Shown in pieces: positions 11,401-23,400 of a stretch of DNA of 64,000 bases (position 1 is the stretch's first letter; every line of letters begins with the position of its first letter). The DNA comes from Edolisoma coerulescens (taxonomy: Eukaryota; Chordata; Aves; Passeriformes; Campephagidae): assembly GCA_013397115.1 (NCBI GenBank), contig VWZW01000501.1, forward strand, positions 269,199-333,198, given 5' to 3'. The notes below the pieces were generated by a model, which did no database searches, had not been told where the DNA came from, and worked only from the letters and a program-made list of their open reading frames with translations. The translations under genes and the position numbers were made by a program.

Positions 11401-14400
11401 TCTGACAATAGGGGCTGGATAGAAAATTATAGCACTGCCCAGCCCAGGGGGAGATTAAAATCACTTTCCCTCCTTCACAGCAAACTCTCAGGGCTCCCAG
11501 GAAAAAGATGGAATGTTTAGAAGATCCATTTATAGGGGGTTTTTTCCTGGAGTCCACAATGTGGATAATTAGTATGTCCAGATCTTTTAATGAGGCAAAA
11601 TTTTATCACTTCCAACTATAAACAAATCATTTGTTCTATTAAAGTCATATATTTCCTATAATTTTCCTTTCTATCTTGTCTTTCAAGACTTGAAAAACAC
11701 TTTTCAGCCATCAGTTAAATCTCACCCACAGATCCAGAAGAAAATACACTTTTAAAATCCTCATGGAATTCAAAAGACAAAGAAATTCCCAGGATAATAC
11801 TGAAAAATTATGGCAAAAGCAAAGTGGAAAAGGAAGATTTCCACCCAGTTCCTGCAGAATGGGAATTACTTCACTGAGGACACTTTTTAAAAATAATTTG
11901 AATGTCAAACAATCCTTGTAGTGCCCTGTGGGACACCAGAATTAAAGTGAAGGTGGATTTTTTTTCAGGGCACATTAAAACCACAGATAAAAATCATCAG
12001 GCCTGAGCTGTGGTGGGAGTGTCAGGCTTAAAAAATGTCAATATTTAGAACTTTCACTGATAGACACGGAGCTAAACGAACACACATGGGAAGGACTCAG
12101 CTCCCAGATGTTCTAAAGTGCCTGAGAATGCAGTTTTACAGAAAAACAAATAAACAAACGTGATTTTGCTGTAGAAGTCACACCAGAACTACGTCTGAGT
12201 GTTAATCATCCAGTGAGTAAACACAGCCAGGAGAAGATTGAGAATTCTCTACAGAAAAATCAAAGTGCATTAATTTGCACTGATTACGTGAGGAAATCCT
12301 GCATGGAATTTCTTCTCAAAGAACTCGAATTTATAGTTTTCCCCATAAGCCTCCAGTGTTTATTTTCTGGAAACCTTAAGCGAGGGCAGGTTCTGATTTA
12401 AAAATCAAACATTACACTGCAGCTGAAGCAGAGTTCTGGCTGGTTGGGAAGGAGAAATTTAGGAAAAGTTGAGGACATACTACTTGGACTTGTCCATCCT
12501 CTCCAATCTGGTGGATCTGGACCTGCTGAGCGTTGGCCAGGGCGTAGTGCAGGGCCTGGGGCTGGTTCTGCTGCATCTCACTGGAAGCTGACACCGAGCT
12601 CTGGGATCCCTCTGGAAAAAAGAGACCAAAATCCACCTTTATTTTATGTGCACATCCCAAACCGTTCCTAAAACCCACGGGAAACAAATGCAGTCAGTGG
12701 GTGCAGATCATTTATCCATTAGTATCCCTGTGCACAGTGGATATTTGCTTCAAATCCCACAGAATTCCAAAGGCTGGGACAGCTCTTGTTTAAAAGAAAG
12801 CACCTTTTGGAACCTAAATCACAGATTCTGCAGCTGTAAAAGTCCCATCAGAACAAAACCACAGAGGTTTCCCGAGGAATTCAACATTTTTTGTTCACCT
12901 GAGAGGCTGAGAACAATTTCTGCCACCGCCACCCCAAGGACACCTTTAAAAACCCATCCTGCCTATCCTAAAAACTGAAATTATCAGATCAATTAAGGGA
13001 ATATCCCAATTGTTTTCCAAGATCCATCCCCTGTAATTCATATTGACACACACGAGGTCTGGAATTGTAGTTTTGAACCTCAAAATGACAGGTGGATTTC
13101 TCGGTTTATTTAATTTAAGCACACCTCACACTGCAGAGTGGAATTGCCACTGAAAAGGGAACGTGAAACATAAAAAATGGGAGTTATCTTCATGTAACAG
13201 GGACAAAAACCACCAGGAAAACCTCAGTGGGATTTCCAGAGGGTAAAAAGTTGCTTTGGACACATCATAGATCCATTTTGAGGTTTTCCTGCTGCAGGGA
13301 AAGGATTCTTTTAAATGTATGAGGCAAGAGGCAAGTAAAAAAGGACAGAAATCATTAATTTTTCATATCTCTACTTAATACTCCAAGATTTATTCTGCAA
13401 ACACACAGTTAGTTCTGCAGGAACGAGCTTTATCCACTCAAATATTTTAATGGGAATGTTCTTTAATAAAATTAGCCATTTAAGGTTTTTTTTTTTTTCC
13501 TCCTGTCTGCAAATGTTTGGGCACAAGGATAATTTTGAGGTTTAGGTCTGAGCATGGGAACTGGGAACTCCAAACCACCGAGTTCATATTTATTTATTTG
13601 TTGAAAAGTTGAGTTGTTTAACGATTCAGGCAGCTCTGGTTCTGGTAACGAGCTGGAACACAGAATTCCAACCACAAATATCCACAAGAACTGAGGGAAA
13701 CACAACAAATCCATGTTTTTCCTGCCTGCTGGACACACCTTTAATCCCTCACAGCTGAGCAGGTACCTGCACTGTTTATAATTCCTTAAATGCAGCCTGC
13801 TTGCTCCCTGTGCAATTCCAGCTTTTCCTGCACTGCCTCAGACTGGAATTTGCTGCACAGAATTCCAGGTGGGATTGAGAAATCCCAGCTGGCTGAAAAA
13901 TGCTGAACCTTGTATAAAAACTGCCCCATCAAGCAAATAAAAATGGGATTTTTTTTCCCACTGGGATATGAGTGGCTTTGTCATGGCCACTGGAAGGGAT
14001 GGACATCCCGGAAAAATCCTTACCTGAGCCTCTGTCTCTCACTTTTTCTCCCATTTCCATTACTTTATTCCTAATATTTGATGCAATTCATGTCTCTATT
14101 TTTTAATTTACAAACAGCATTTTGTTGGGATGACTGAGAAAATCCAGTGCTACTCATCTGCTCCTTCAGGGCTCCCCACAGGATTCCCTCGGGATTTTAA
14201 GGAAAAAATTCCCTCAGGATTTTGAGGGAGAAATTCCCTCAGGATTTGGTCTTTCCATCATGTTTCCCAGTCTCTCCCTCTGGAATTCAACTGAGCTGAG
14301 CTACAACTCGCCCTCAGTCAAACCACAGTGTGCAAATCCTTCATTTATAATATTATATTAATTATATATATANGAGCCACAGCCTGGATGGAATCACCCT

Positions 14401-17400
14401 GGACCTCTCCTGTGGTCACCTATAATTAGATTTAAATTTGACTTCACTGCAACAACCAAATTCGGTTTTTTTCTTTATTTTACTGGATTTTTTGGTGGTT
14501 TTTTATTTCTTAGGAAGAAAGGAGAGGATTCAGCCACATCTAAAAACAAAACATCCTTTATGAGTCTTGTTTTTCCCCCTCAATCTCCGAGCACACAAAG
14601 GGAATATTTATCCATCTTTATAAACATTCCCCACTCCAAACAAACACAACCACGAGGAGCACACACAGCTCGGGGAGAGGAGCTGTCAGCAGTGACAAAT
14701 CCCTGGAAACCATCGAGCCTCCCATTTCCAGTTTGGATTCTTGGAGAATCCCTGGCAGGAGGAGCCAAGGCTGAACTCCTGCTCCGGAATTTTCCATGAG
14801 TTCCCAAGGGACAACTTGGACAGGAACCCAACAGCCCCTGCAGTGCCACGTTATCCACGGCATTCCCAGAGAACCTTCGTGGACAGGTGGCTTTAATTCC
14901 CAACTAAAATCACTTTTTAAGGCAAAACCTTTGGCATTTTCTAATCTGTTCCTATTCCACTTCCTAATTATCAGGTGAGGATTTGCATTTTCATGGAATC
15001 ATGGAATCATTAAGGGTGGGAAAGACCTTTAAGATCACCACTATGGTCACCACTAACCCTGTCCCTAAGTGCCACATCCATGGGATTTTTGGACACTTCC
15101 AGGGATGGCAACTCCACCACTGCCTTGGGCAGCCCGTTCCAATGCTGGACAACCTTTTCCATGAAGGAATTTTTCCTGATATCCAACCTAAACTTCCCCT
15201 GGTGCAACTTTATGGACATTTCCTCTCGTCTTGCCCCTTGTTCCACTTTGGAAGGGACAGATTCCACAGCAGGAGGGATTCATGCTTAGGAATTCTGGAA
15301 TTCAAAATCATTTTCCTGGTGCCCAGAGCTCCACCCTCCCACCTCTCCTCACAACCAGGGATGCATCTCCTTGTCATAGTCCCAACAGGGGAAGGTTAAT
15401 GGATGGATTAACCATCCCCAAACCCCAAAAAAGCAGGAAAAACGTTCCAGAAGAATGGAAATAAACCTGTGAGTTGTAAACCATCACCTCCCCCGCCTCA
15501 GCCCCCAGCTGTGTGGAACAGCTCGGAAGATTTGGCTGCACATCCAGTTCTTAATGTGACACCTCAGCCCAGGCCTAAATCCACACATAAATCCCAAAGT
15601 CAGGGAACTCATTAAAAATTCCAATATGGAAAACTGTGATAACAGCTTGAACAATCTGAAGAGGAATGAAAAGGAAGGAAGAAGGCACTTTTCAATTAAT
15701 CCTCCTCCCAAATCCCTCATTTCCTACGGCCTCCCCTGCACAGACTCCAACCCTTTCCAAAGGAATATCCATGAAATGGTCATGGCAGCCATGTGGGTGT
15801 CTCTGGCTGGGAAAAAATATGGGAAAAACACACCTCAGGTATGGAAATGTTGGCTCCAAGAGCAAAGCAAACCACGGCAATCAACACCTCCTTTCCAAAA
15901 AAAGGCAATGGATTCAAGCAAAGAGCCAGGGAAAATCATCAGGAAAACCAACTTCTGCACGAATTTAACACTCAATTAAGTGTAGAAAAATCTTAATTAA
16001 TATCTCTGGGGGTGAAGGACAAAGAAAATCCCTTTGTGTTTTCCCACCAGGCTCCCCAGATGTGATTTTCCCTGCAGGCTGATCCCCCTTGAACACCAAA
16101 TTCCAAGCCCAAAGCCTTGGAGGGTCTGTGGGCTCAGCCTCCTGCTCTGCTGTCGCTTCCAGAGTTAATTTTTCCATGTGATAAACAGAGCAGAGAGGGA
16201 ATCTGTTGTCACTTTTAACCACACTCCAATCAAAGCCATGTGCTCCAGGAACTGTTAATCCCAACAAGCAGGAAAAGCCTCAAAGCTTTGACACTTCCAA
16301 CAAGTGCAGAGGGAAGAATTTGAACAACAATCCTGCTGTGATGCAAATAACTCGGAATTATTTATGCTGAGTGCAATAATTCATGAAAAAAATTAAAAAT
16401 CCCAAATAAATGAGGTTGGAAGTGGCCTCTGGAAATAATTTTATCCTAATCCCATGTCCTTCCTCAAACCGTGGGCAACCAGAACTGCTGGTTTTGGGCT
16501 GCATCCAGGTGGATTTTGATGTCTCCAGGGATGGTGACAACCTGCTACTTGTGTTCAGCCATCCTCAAATTCCTCAGAGCCAGAGAAACCAAAGTCAGGG
16601 CACGGCTCAGTGAGTTTCAGGCTGCCATATTTATATTTATTTTAATTAGGCAAATTAACTGCTGCTAAAAACAGCTCTGAAATCCCAGTCTTCCCATTGA
16701 TAGGGAAGGGTTTCCAGCACTGCAGTGACCAGCATTTAGGAATATCTCAGGAAGTTCCAGGCTGCACGGGGCTTGGAGCACCCTGGGATGGTGGAAGGTG
16801 TCCCTGGAATGGGATGAGACACCTCCACGGGGACACAGCCACTTCCACAGGGACAAAGCCACCAGAGGGACAAAGGTGGGTCCTTCCCACCCAAACCGGT
16901 CTGGGATTCCATGATTTTTGGAATAGGAGCCTGAGGAGAGGCGAAGCCAGAGCAGCTGGGAACAGCTCAGAGCAGAAACTCCAGGGCTGTGTCCCCACAT
17001 CCTTCCCAGGGAAACCTGATCCAGGTTTTCTGCCGCAGACAGCAGCGACCACAGCCCAGGAGCACCTGGAAGCTGAACTGGGAGCTGGGACAGGGGCAGA
17101 GGCAGCTTCTCAAGCAGCTGAAATTTCCAGGCTCACCTTAAACTGCCCCCTGACCAAATGCTGCCATAAAACCTGGCTGGGTTCAGGTGTCACCCTGCCC
17201 AGAGCCCCCTGGGACAGCTCTGCTGGCACAACTCCGCACTGCAGAGCTGCTTCCCTTCAGAGCTGTGGCGTTCAGCAGGAATTCTGGCAGCAGGAATTCT
17301 GCTCCTCTGCTGCACAGGATAATCAGCAGCAGATGTCTGGGAATGGTGGTGTTGTAATTCCACCTCCACAGGGACAAAGCCACCTCCAGAGGGACAAAGC

Positions 17401-20400
17401 CATCTCCAGAGGGACAAGGCCACCTCCACGGGGACAAAGCCACCTCCCTGCTACCACGGGATGTGTGGGATGAGGCACCTGCACATGGGGAGATGCAGGT
17501 GCCATAAAAACTCCTGGGAGATCCTGGGGATTGATGCTCCACTCTGGGTAACTGAGGCAGCCTGGACACCCCCCAAAACACCAAAGTGGCTCCTGCAGAA
17601 TGCCCTGAGTGTCTGTCCCTGCCTGCTCTCCCTGCTGGAATCCCAAAGGTTTGGGATGCTTTGGGTTGGGAGGGAATTAAAGCTCCTCCCATGCCATGGG
17701 CAGGGACACCTTGCCCAGCCCAGGTTGCCCAGGAGTGAATTCAGGTGCCCACGGAACATTTTACTCACAAATCAATTTAGTGGAACTGAGGGGAAAAATG
17801 AGGATAATCTGAAGTTCTGCAGTTTCCTCTGCCTTACAAATGAGCCCAGAGTCCTGGAACCCTGAAATCTGCAGGCTCTGACAGAGCCAAGTGGAGAACT
17901 GCATCTCTTGTGGCATCATTATTTAAAATAAAATTTATTTTTTCAATGCTTTAATTTTTTTTGTAGGAACAGTTTTGAAATAAAGGAAAGAACACACAGG
18001 AGGAAAACACTGGAACCCAAAATCTAATCCCAAAGTGGAACTGAGGGGAAAAATCTCAGCTTAACCACAACAAGAAACCCACGCAAACTTATGATCCTAC
18101 AGCCTGCAGGAGACAGGAACCCACTGACTCTGGGTTTCACATCTCCACACAGGTGTCTCCAAACCTCCAACACAGATTAAAGAGGAATAATTTGAATAAT
18201 AAATCTCAACACCACTCAAGGAGTACAGGCTAATGAGCACAGGCTGGAACATCCACCTACTGCTGCCTTTTTATCCTGAAATACTGATTGCTGAGAGACT
18301 GAAAGTAAAAACCCCATCAACACAGAGGGCTTATGGTTATCATTACATTGATTAGTTGTTTTAATTTGAGAATTTTGGATGTGATTCCCTGTTCCAGCAC
18401 ATAAAATTTTCCATTGAAAGCAGATTTTGTCATTCTTTGCATGAGCTACAGTGGTTAGTGTTAACATGCAACCAAAAATTTTATGCAGGCAAATAAACTG
18501 ACTTCCTTTTCTTTGGGCTGCCTTCCAAAGCGCTGGTTTTAATATATAATGTACAAATGTCCCAGAACACTGCTTTATATTAAAAGCATGAGCCAGAAAT
18601 GTCCTCAGAGAACACTCCTGAGGTCAGGATTTTTCAGTTGTTATTATTCAGGCCTCCATACCTAGCTGGAAACATGGAATCACCTACAGCACATTTCACA
18701 TCTGCAGAGGAGAACACTTCAGGAACAGCATTTAGCACGTCCCACTGAATGGTGTGAACACGCTGGGAAGGATTTAGTCACCTGATTCCTCTAAAGAACA
18801 ACAATTTCAGGGGTATTTGGAATTTCTACTCAAAGAACTGAGCGTGGTAAAACTACAAAGCTGCAGGAGCTGGATCCACGGGGGTGGATAGAAAGTAGGG
18901 TTAGGTGGGATATTGGGGAGGAATTCCTCCCTGGGAGGGGGGGGAGGCCCTGGCACAGGGTGCCCAGGGAAGCTGTGGCTGCCCCTGGATCCCTGGCAGT
19001 GTCCAAGGCCAGGCTGGAATAACCTGGGATAGTGGAAAGTGTCCCTGCCATGGCAGGGGTGGCACTGGATGAGCTTTGAGGCCCCTTCCCACCCAAACCA
19101 TTCCAGGATTCCCCATTCTCAGCACCTCAGCAAAGCCAGGAATCCAAATTAACATTCAGGCACTTTGGAAACCAACTGGGATTGATTGTTTGGGGGGGAA
19201 GGTTTGGTTTTTACCTGAGCCACTGTAGGAGGAGGATGAAGGTGTTCTCCTGGAGAAGCTTTTCACAGCCAGGCTCTGCCCTCGCTGCTTCCTCCTCCAG
19301 GCTGTCCTGCACTTGGAGTCGATGCTCTGCTTGATGCGGTACCAGTCCGACTCTGTGATGCCAAATTTGTAAAACAGGTGGCCTGGAATGATGGAAAAAA
19401 AAGGATAAAAATCAGCACAAACCTGGATTTTGCAGAAAACACGGAGAGGACACACCCAGTCCCACACAGCAGCTCTGAACGTGTCAGACCGGGCTCTGTA
19501 CCTCTGCAAACACCCCCAAAGCTCTGCAGTGACAGGAATTCAACAAAATTTATTCCCCAGACTCAGTAATTGTTCATTTGCACAGTCTTGGATGTAAAAA
19601 ATGCCAGCAGTCCATGGAATTTTATCACCTGCTCTTGGATCCGTGGAAGCTGCAGTGTTACAGCCAAGCTCTGCCCAACCAAGGGGGATCCAGCACTGCG
19701 GAGCCAAAGCTGGATCAAGGATTATTTCTCACTGACAGTGCCCCACATAAGTCTGACTGCACGAGTACAAAACTGCCTCCTACTGAAGTAGGAAACTGTA
19801 TAAAACTCCCTATAAAGAGAAAAAAAATCAACTCTTTTAAAGCTCAGTTCAAAATTGACCCGAATCCAGTAAAAACACAACAGAAAACGAGGATCCTCGG
19901 CAGAGTCACTCCCAGAACTGGGGCATTTTAAGAGCCACAGGATGCACTTTGCAGCCCTCGGTGCTAAGTTGCCAAAGTGTTCCATAAACACGGCAAGGAC
20001 TGGCTTTAAAACTGGGAATTTAACTGGGAATGTTGTGTGCTGTCAGCTGCTCCCAGGGCCTTGAATTATTCCATACTGTCCCCATTTCATTGCAAGCTTC
20101 TGAGGGGTTTGGATTTTCCTAAAGCACCAGCACTTGAGAGCAAAAAATTCCTAATCCTCTTGGCTGCAGAATTAAAAAAAAAAAACCTGAAAAATCCATT
20201 ATTTGCCCATCTAAAAAAGAGGGAGAGGGATTTTTTTCTATGGACAGGACAAGGGGGAATGGCTTTAAACTGACAGGGGATGGGTCAGGTGGGATATCGG
20301 GAAGGAATCCTTCCCTGGGAGGGTGGGCAGGCCCTGGCACAGATTCCCAGAGAAGCTGTGGCTGCCCCTGGATCCCTGGGAGTGTCCAAGGCCAGGAATG

Positions 20401-23400
20401 ATGGAAGGTGTCCCTGGCCATGGCAGGGATGGAATTAAATGAACTTTAAGGTCCTTCCCACCCAAACCATCTTAGGATTCTCTGATTCTATGAGGTTCAA
20501 ACCCCCTAAATCCAAACAGAACTCTCTGAACATTTAACAGTCTCTAAACCTTCAGCACTTCTAAATTCAGAGGTGCAGCACTGAACAAGCCAAGGCTGCC
20601 AGAGATGTTTTTACCCTACAGGACAAAGCCTCAACAATCTCTAAAATTCTCATTTTCCTTTCCCTACCCTGCAAAGTAAAAGAATCTTTTCCACTTTTCC
20701 ACTTACTGGGCTTTCCATCTTACTCTCAGATGGGCTCCTAATCCTGTGTAGGACTCGCTTAAGTTGTGTATAGAATCTAAAGAACAGGATATGGGCTGCT
20801 CCTGCAAGACAAATGGTTTCAAGCCTGGAGCCACAAAATTCCAGGTTTGCACAAACTAAAAGCTCCATCGTTTCCTCTGCATTACAAATGAGCCCAGAGT
20901 CCTGAAACCCTGAAATTTGCAGGCCCTAACAGGAGAACTGGATCTCTTGTGGCATCATTTTTTGAATTTTTTTTTTTAATGCTTTAATGTTTTTTCTTTA
21001 GGAACAACTTGAAATAAAGGAGAGAGCACACAGGAGGAAAGCACTGGAACCCAAAACCAGAAAACTGGAACCCAAAATCGAATCCAAAAGTGCTTTAAAG
21101 ACCTCGGAATTTCTCACTTTTAAGTGACAGCAAGAACTCAGAGAACTTTACAGCCCTGTGTGGTGTCTCCGAAATGGGGAAGAAGGGAAATGGGCTGAAA
21201 TTCCCAAAAGCTGCTGTGCAGGAGTTCCCTTCCCACAGGTGTCAGCAAAAGCAGGGCACGTTCTGGATTTAACCCGGAGCCCACCCTGCTCAGCCCCAAA
21301 CTCCTGCCCCACCCTCAGCAGGTACAAAAGCACCTGGGAGTCCCTCAGAAAACACCAGCACAGGCTCTGGGGGGAGTTTGGAGAAAAAAGCCCAGATTTC
21401 ACTCAGAAGTGCATTTTAATGACTTTCGTGGTGTGTTGGTGGCTGAACTGCAGGCAGAGAAAAGCTGCCTGGCTGGGAATTTTAATTATTCCAGTGTAAT
21501 CCATGAGATATTCCAGGATGCCACTTGATTTAATCCATGGGAGATTCCAGGATGCCACTTGACTCAAAGAGAAATAAAAGCACTATCAGTTATTCAGGAC
21601 AGGAGGCTCAGGTGCCGTGTGAGGAACAGGCTGAGCAGCAGAGTGGGACACAGAACATCCCCAAAAGTGATTTATTGAGGGAAGGCAGGAAAAAACCTTC
21701 TGCAAACTAAAAGAGGGGAGGTTTAGATGGGATATTGGGAAGGAATCCTTCCCTGGGAGGGTGGGGAGGCCCTGGCACAGATTCCCAAAGAAGCTGTGGC
21801 TGCCCCTGGATCCCTGGGAGTGTCCAAGGCCAGGCTGGAATAACCTGGGATAGTGGAAGGTGTCCCTGCCTGTGACTGGGATTGGATAAGTTTTAAATCC
21901 CTGCATCCCAAACCATTCCATGATTCTCCCTCCTGATCAAACTGATCATTTAATCAGTGTGATAAGGAATGGCCAGAAAATGCTGGCAGAGACCCCACCA
22001 CCTCCATGGAGAGAACAGAGCTCCAGAGGAAACCACGGAAAACACACAACAACCTCACCAGGGCAGGGGCAGACAGGAAGATTTTAGGCAACAGAGCCCT
22101 AAAACATCAGGCACAGATCTTCCAAGCCAGGCATCCTCATTTCTTTCCCTTAATTCATGAAATTCCCAGCTGCTGTACAGTGGTCAGAGGTGTCAAACTG
22201 GTCTAGACAAGCAGAGCTGTTTGCAGAGATTTTTACCACAACTGCAGACCCAGTCACATGCAAATGAGGCCTGAAAAATTAACCCTAAAGCACAAAGATA
22301 TTTGACAGAAAAGTGAAATGAATTTCAGATGTAAAATCTCTGCAGTTACTATCACAAACTAAAATGCTGTTTTACAAGCAGCTCTTCAGCAAGACGCTTC
22401 CCACCAGGAAAAATCTCAACCTAATGGCAGTGGAGGAGTTTTTAAGCAGATCAAAAGTTCCCAGTGCCATTAAAAATCTGATTTACCTGCAGCAGAGAGA
22501 GAAATCCCCAAAACCATGTGCACACAACAGCAGAGGAGTGGAGCGTGCTGACTCTGTTCCCTGTCCACAAACGATTCCAGGCAGGAGAGCTCCCAGCTGC
22601 CTCATTCCCAGCATGTCAAACACCAAACACACTCAGAAAAGCAGGATATTGGAAAGGAGACCTTTCACTTGGGGAAGGCCACAGGAGAGAAAAGACAGGA
22701 ATGCTGCAGGGAGAAGGGATTTGACTCTTTCTGGACCATTTCCTCTCCAAAGCTGCATCAAACGCTGATGTTTTCCACAGCAGAGCATCCACGAGCCACA
22801 CAACAGCACATAAAAAATCCAGTCAGGAATATAAATCAGCACTTGGAGAAAAAGACAATATTTTGGAAGATGGATGCCCATAAAAGAAGAATGAAGTACA
22901 GGATTTAGATGGTTTAGGACTGGCTGAGTGTGTTTTCAGGGATCTTTTCATGGATGGTGTCTCCAAAAAAAGGTGTCCTTGTTTTTAAACACTAAAGGCT
23001 CAAACTTTGCTTTTTTGGGGGAAGGAACCTCATTTCCTAAATGAAGCTTTCCATGAAAAATACTCCAGAGACTAAAAAATAATTCAGTGATTTAATAAAT
23101 GGCAAGAGTTTGGGTGATTTCTACAGACCAGAGAGATCCTGGCTGCAGCTTGGGAGACAAAAAGGGCTGCAAAGAGAATTCAGGGAGACACAGGGGGGAA
23201 AAAAAGAGGGAAATTAAGGATCAACATTCCAATCTTAGCAGGGAAAAGCTCAGGAAGAAGGCAAAAATCAGGAAAACTCAAGCCAGCTTTAAAAGCCAAC
23301 AGGTGCAGCCTGCTGAGCTCTGCCTTCCACTGCCTGGATCGGAGACAGGGAGAGATCTGGGGGAGTTAAATCAAAATTAAAAAGAGCAACACAAGCAGCT

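Larger units (their letters stand above)
12612..19214 (-). other. BANP intron between coding exons 7 and 8
   Basis: 6.6 kb. It holds CR1 fragments at 14991-15360, 16735-16922 and 18893-19115, a 20-bp minisatellite at 17361-17450 with a related block at 16820-16880, one copy of a duplicated sequence (17822-18036), an undetermined base at 14373 and a poly-T run near 13490. The long reading frames at 16697-17692 on both strands are not supported as genes. Confidence 0.85.

Noticed and set aside
16697..17473. The longest open frame of the window (258 codons, plus strand), with a 169-codon frame opposite
   Set aside because: It runs through a CR1 tail and a 20-bp minisatellite, which are GC-rich and poor in stops on both strands. 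No domain or splice context is visible.
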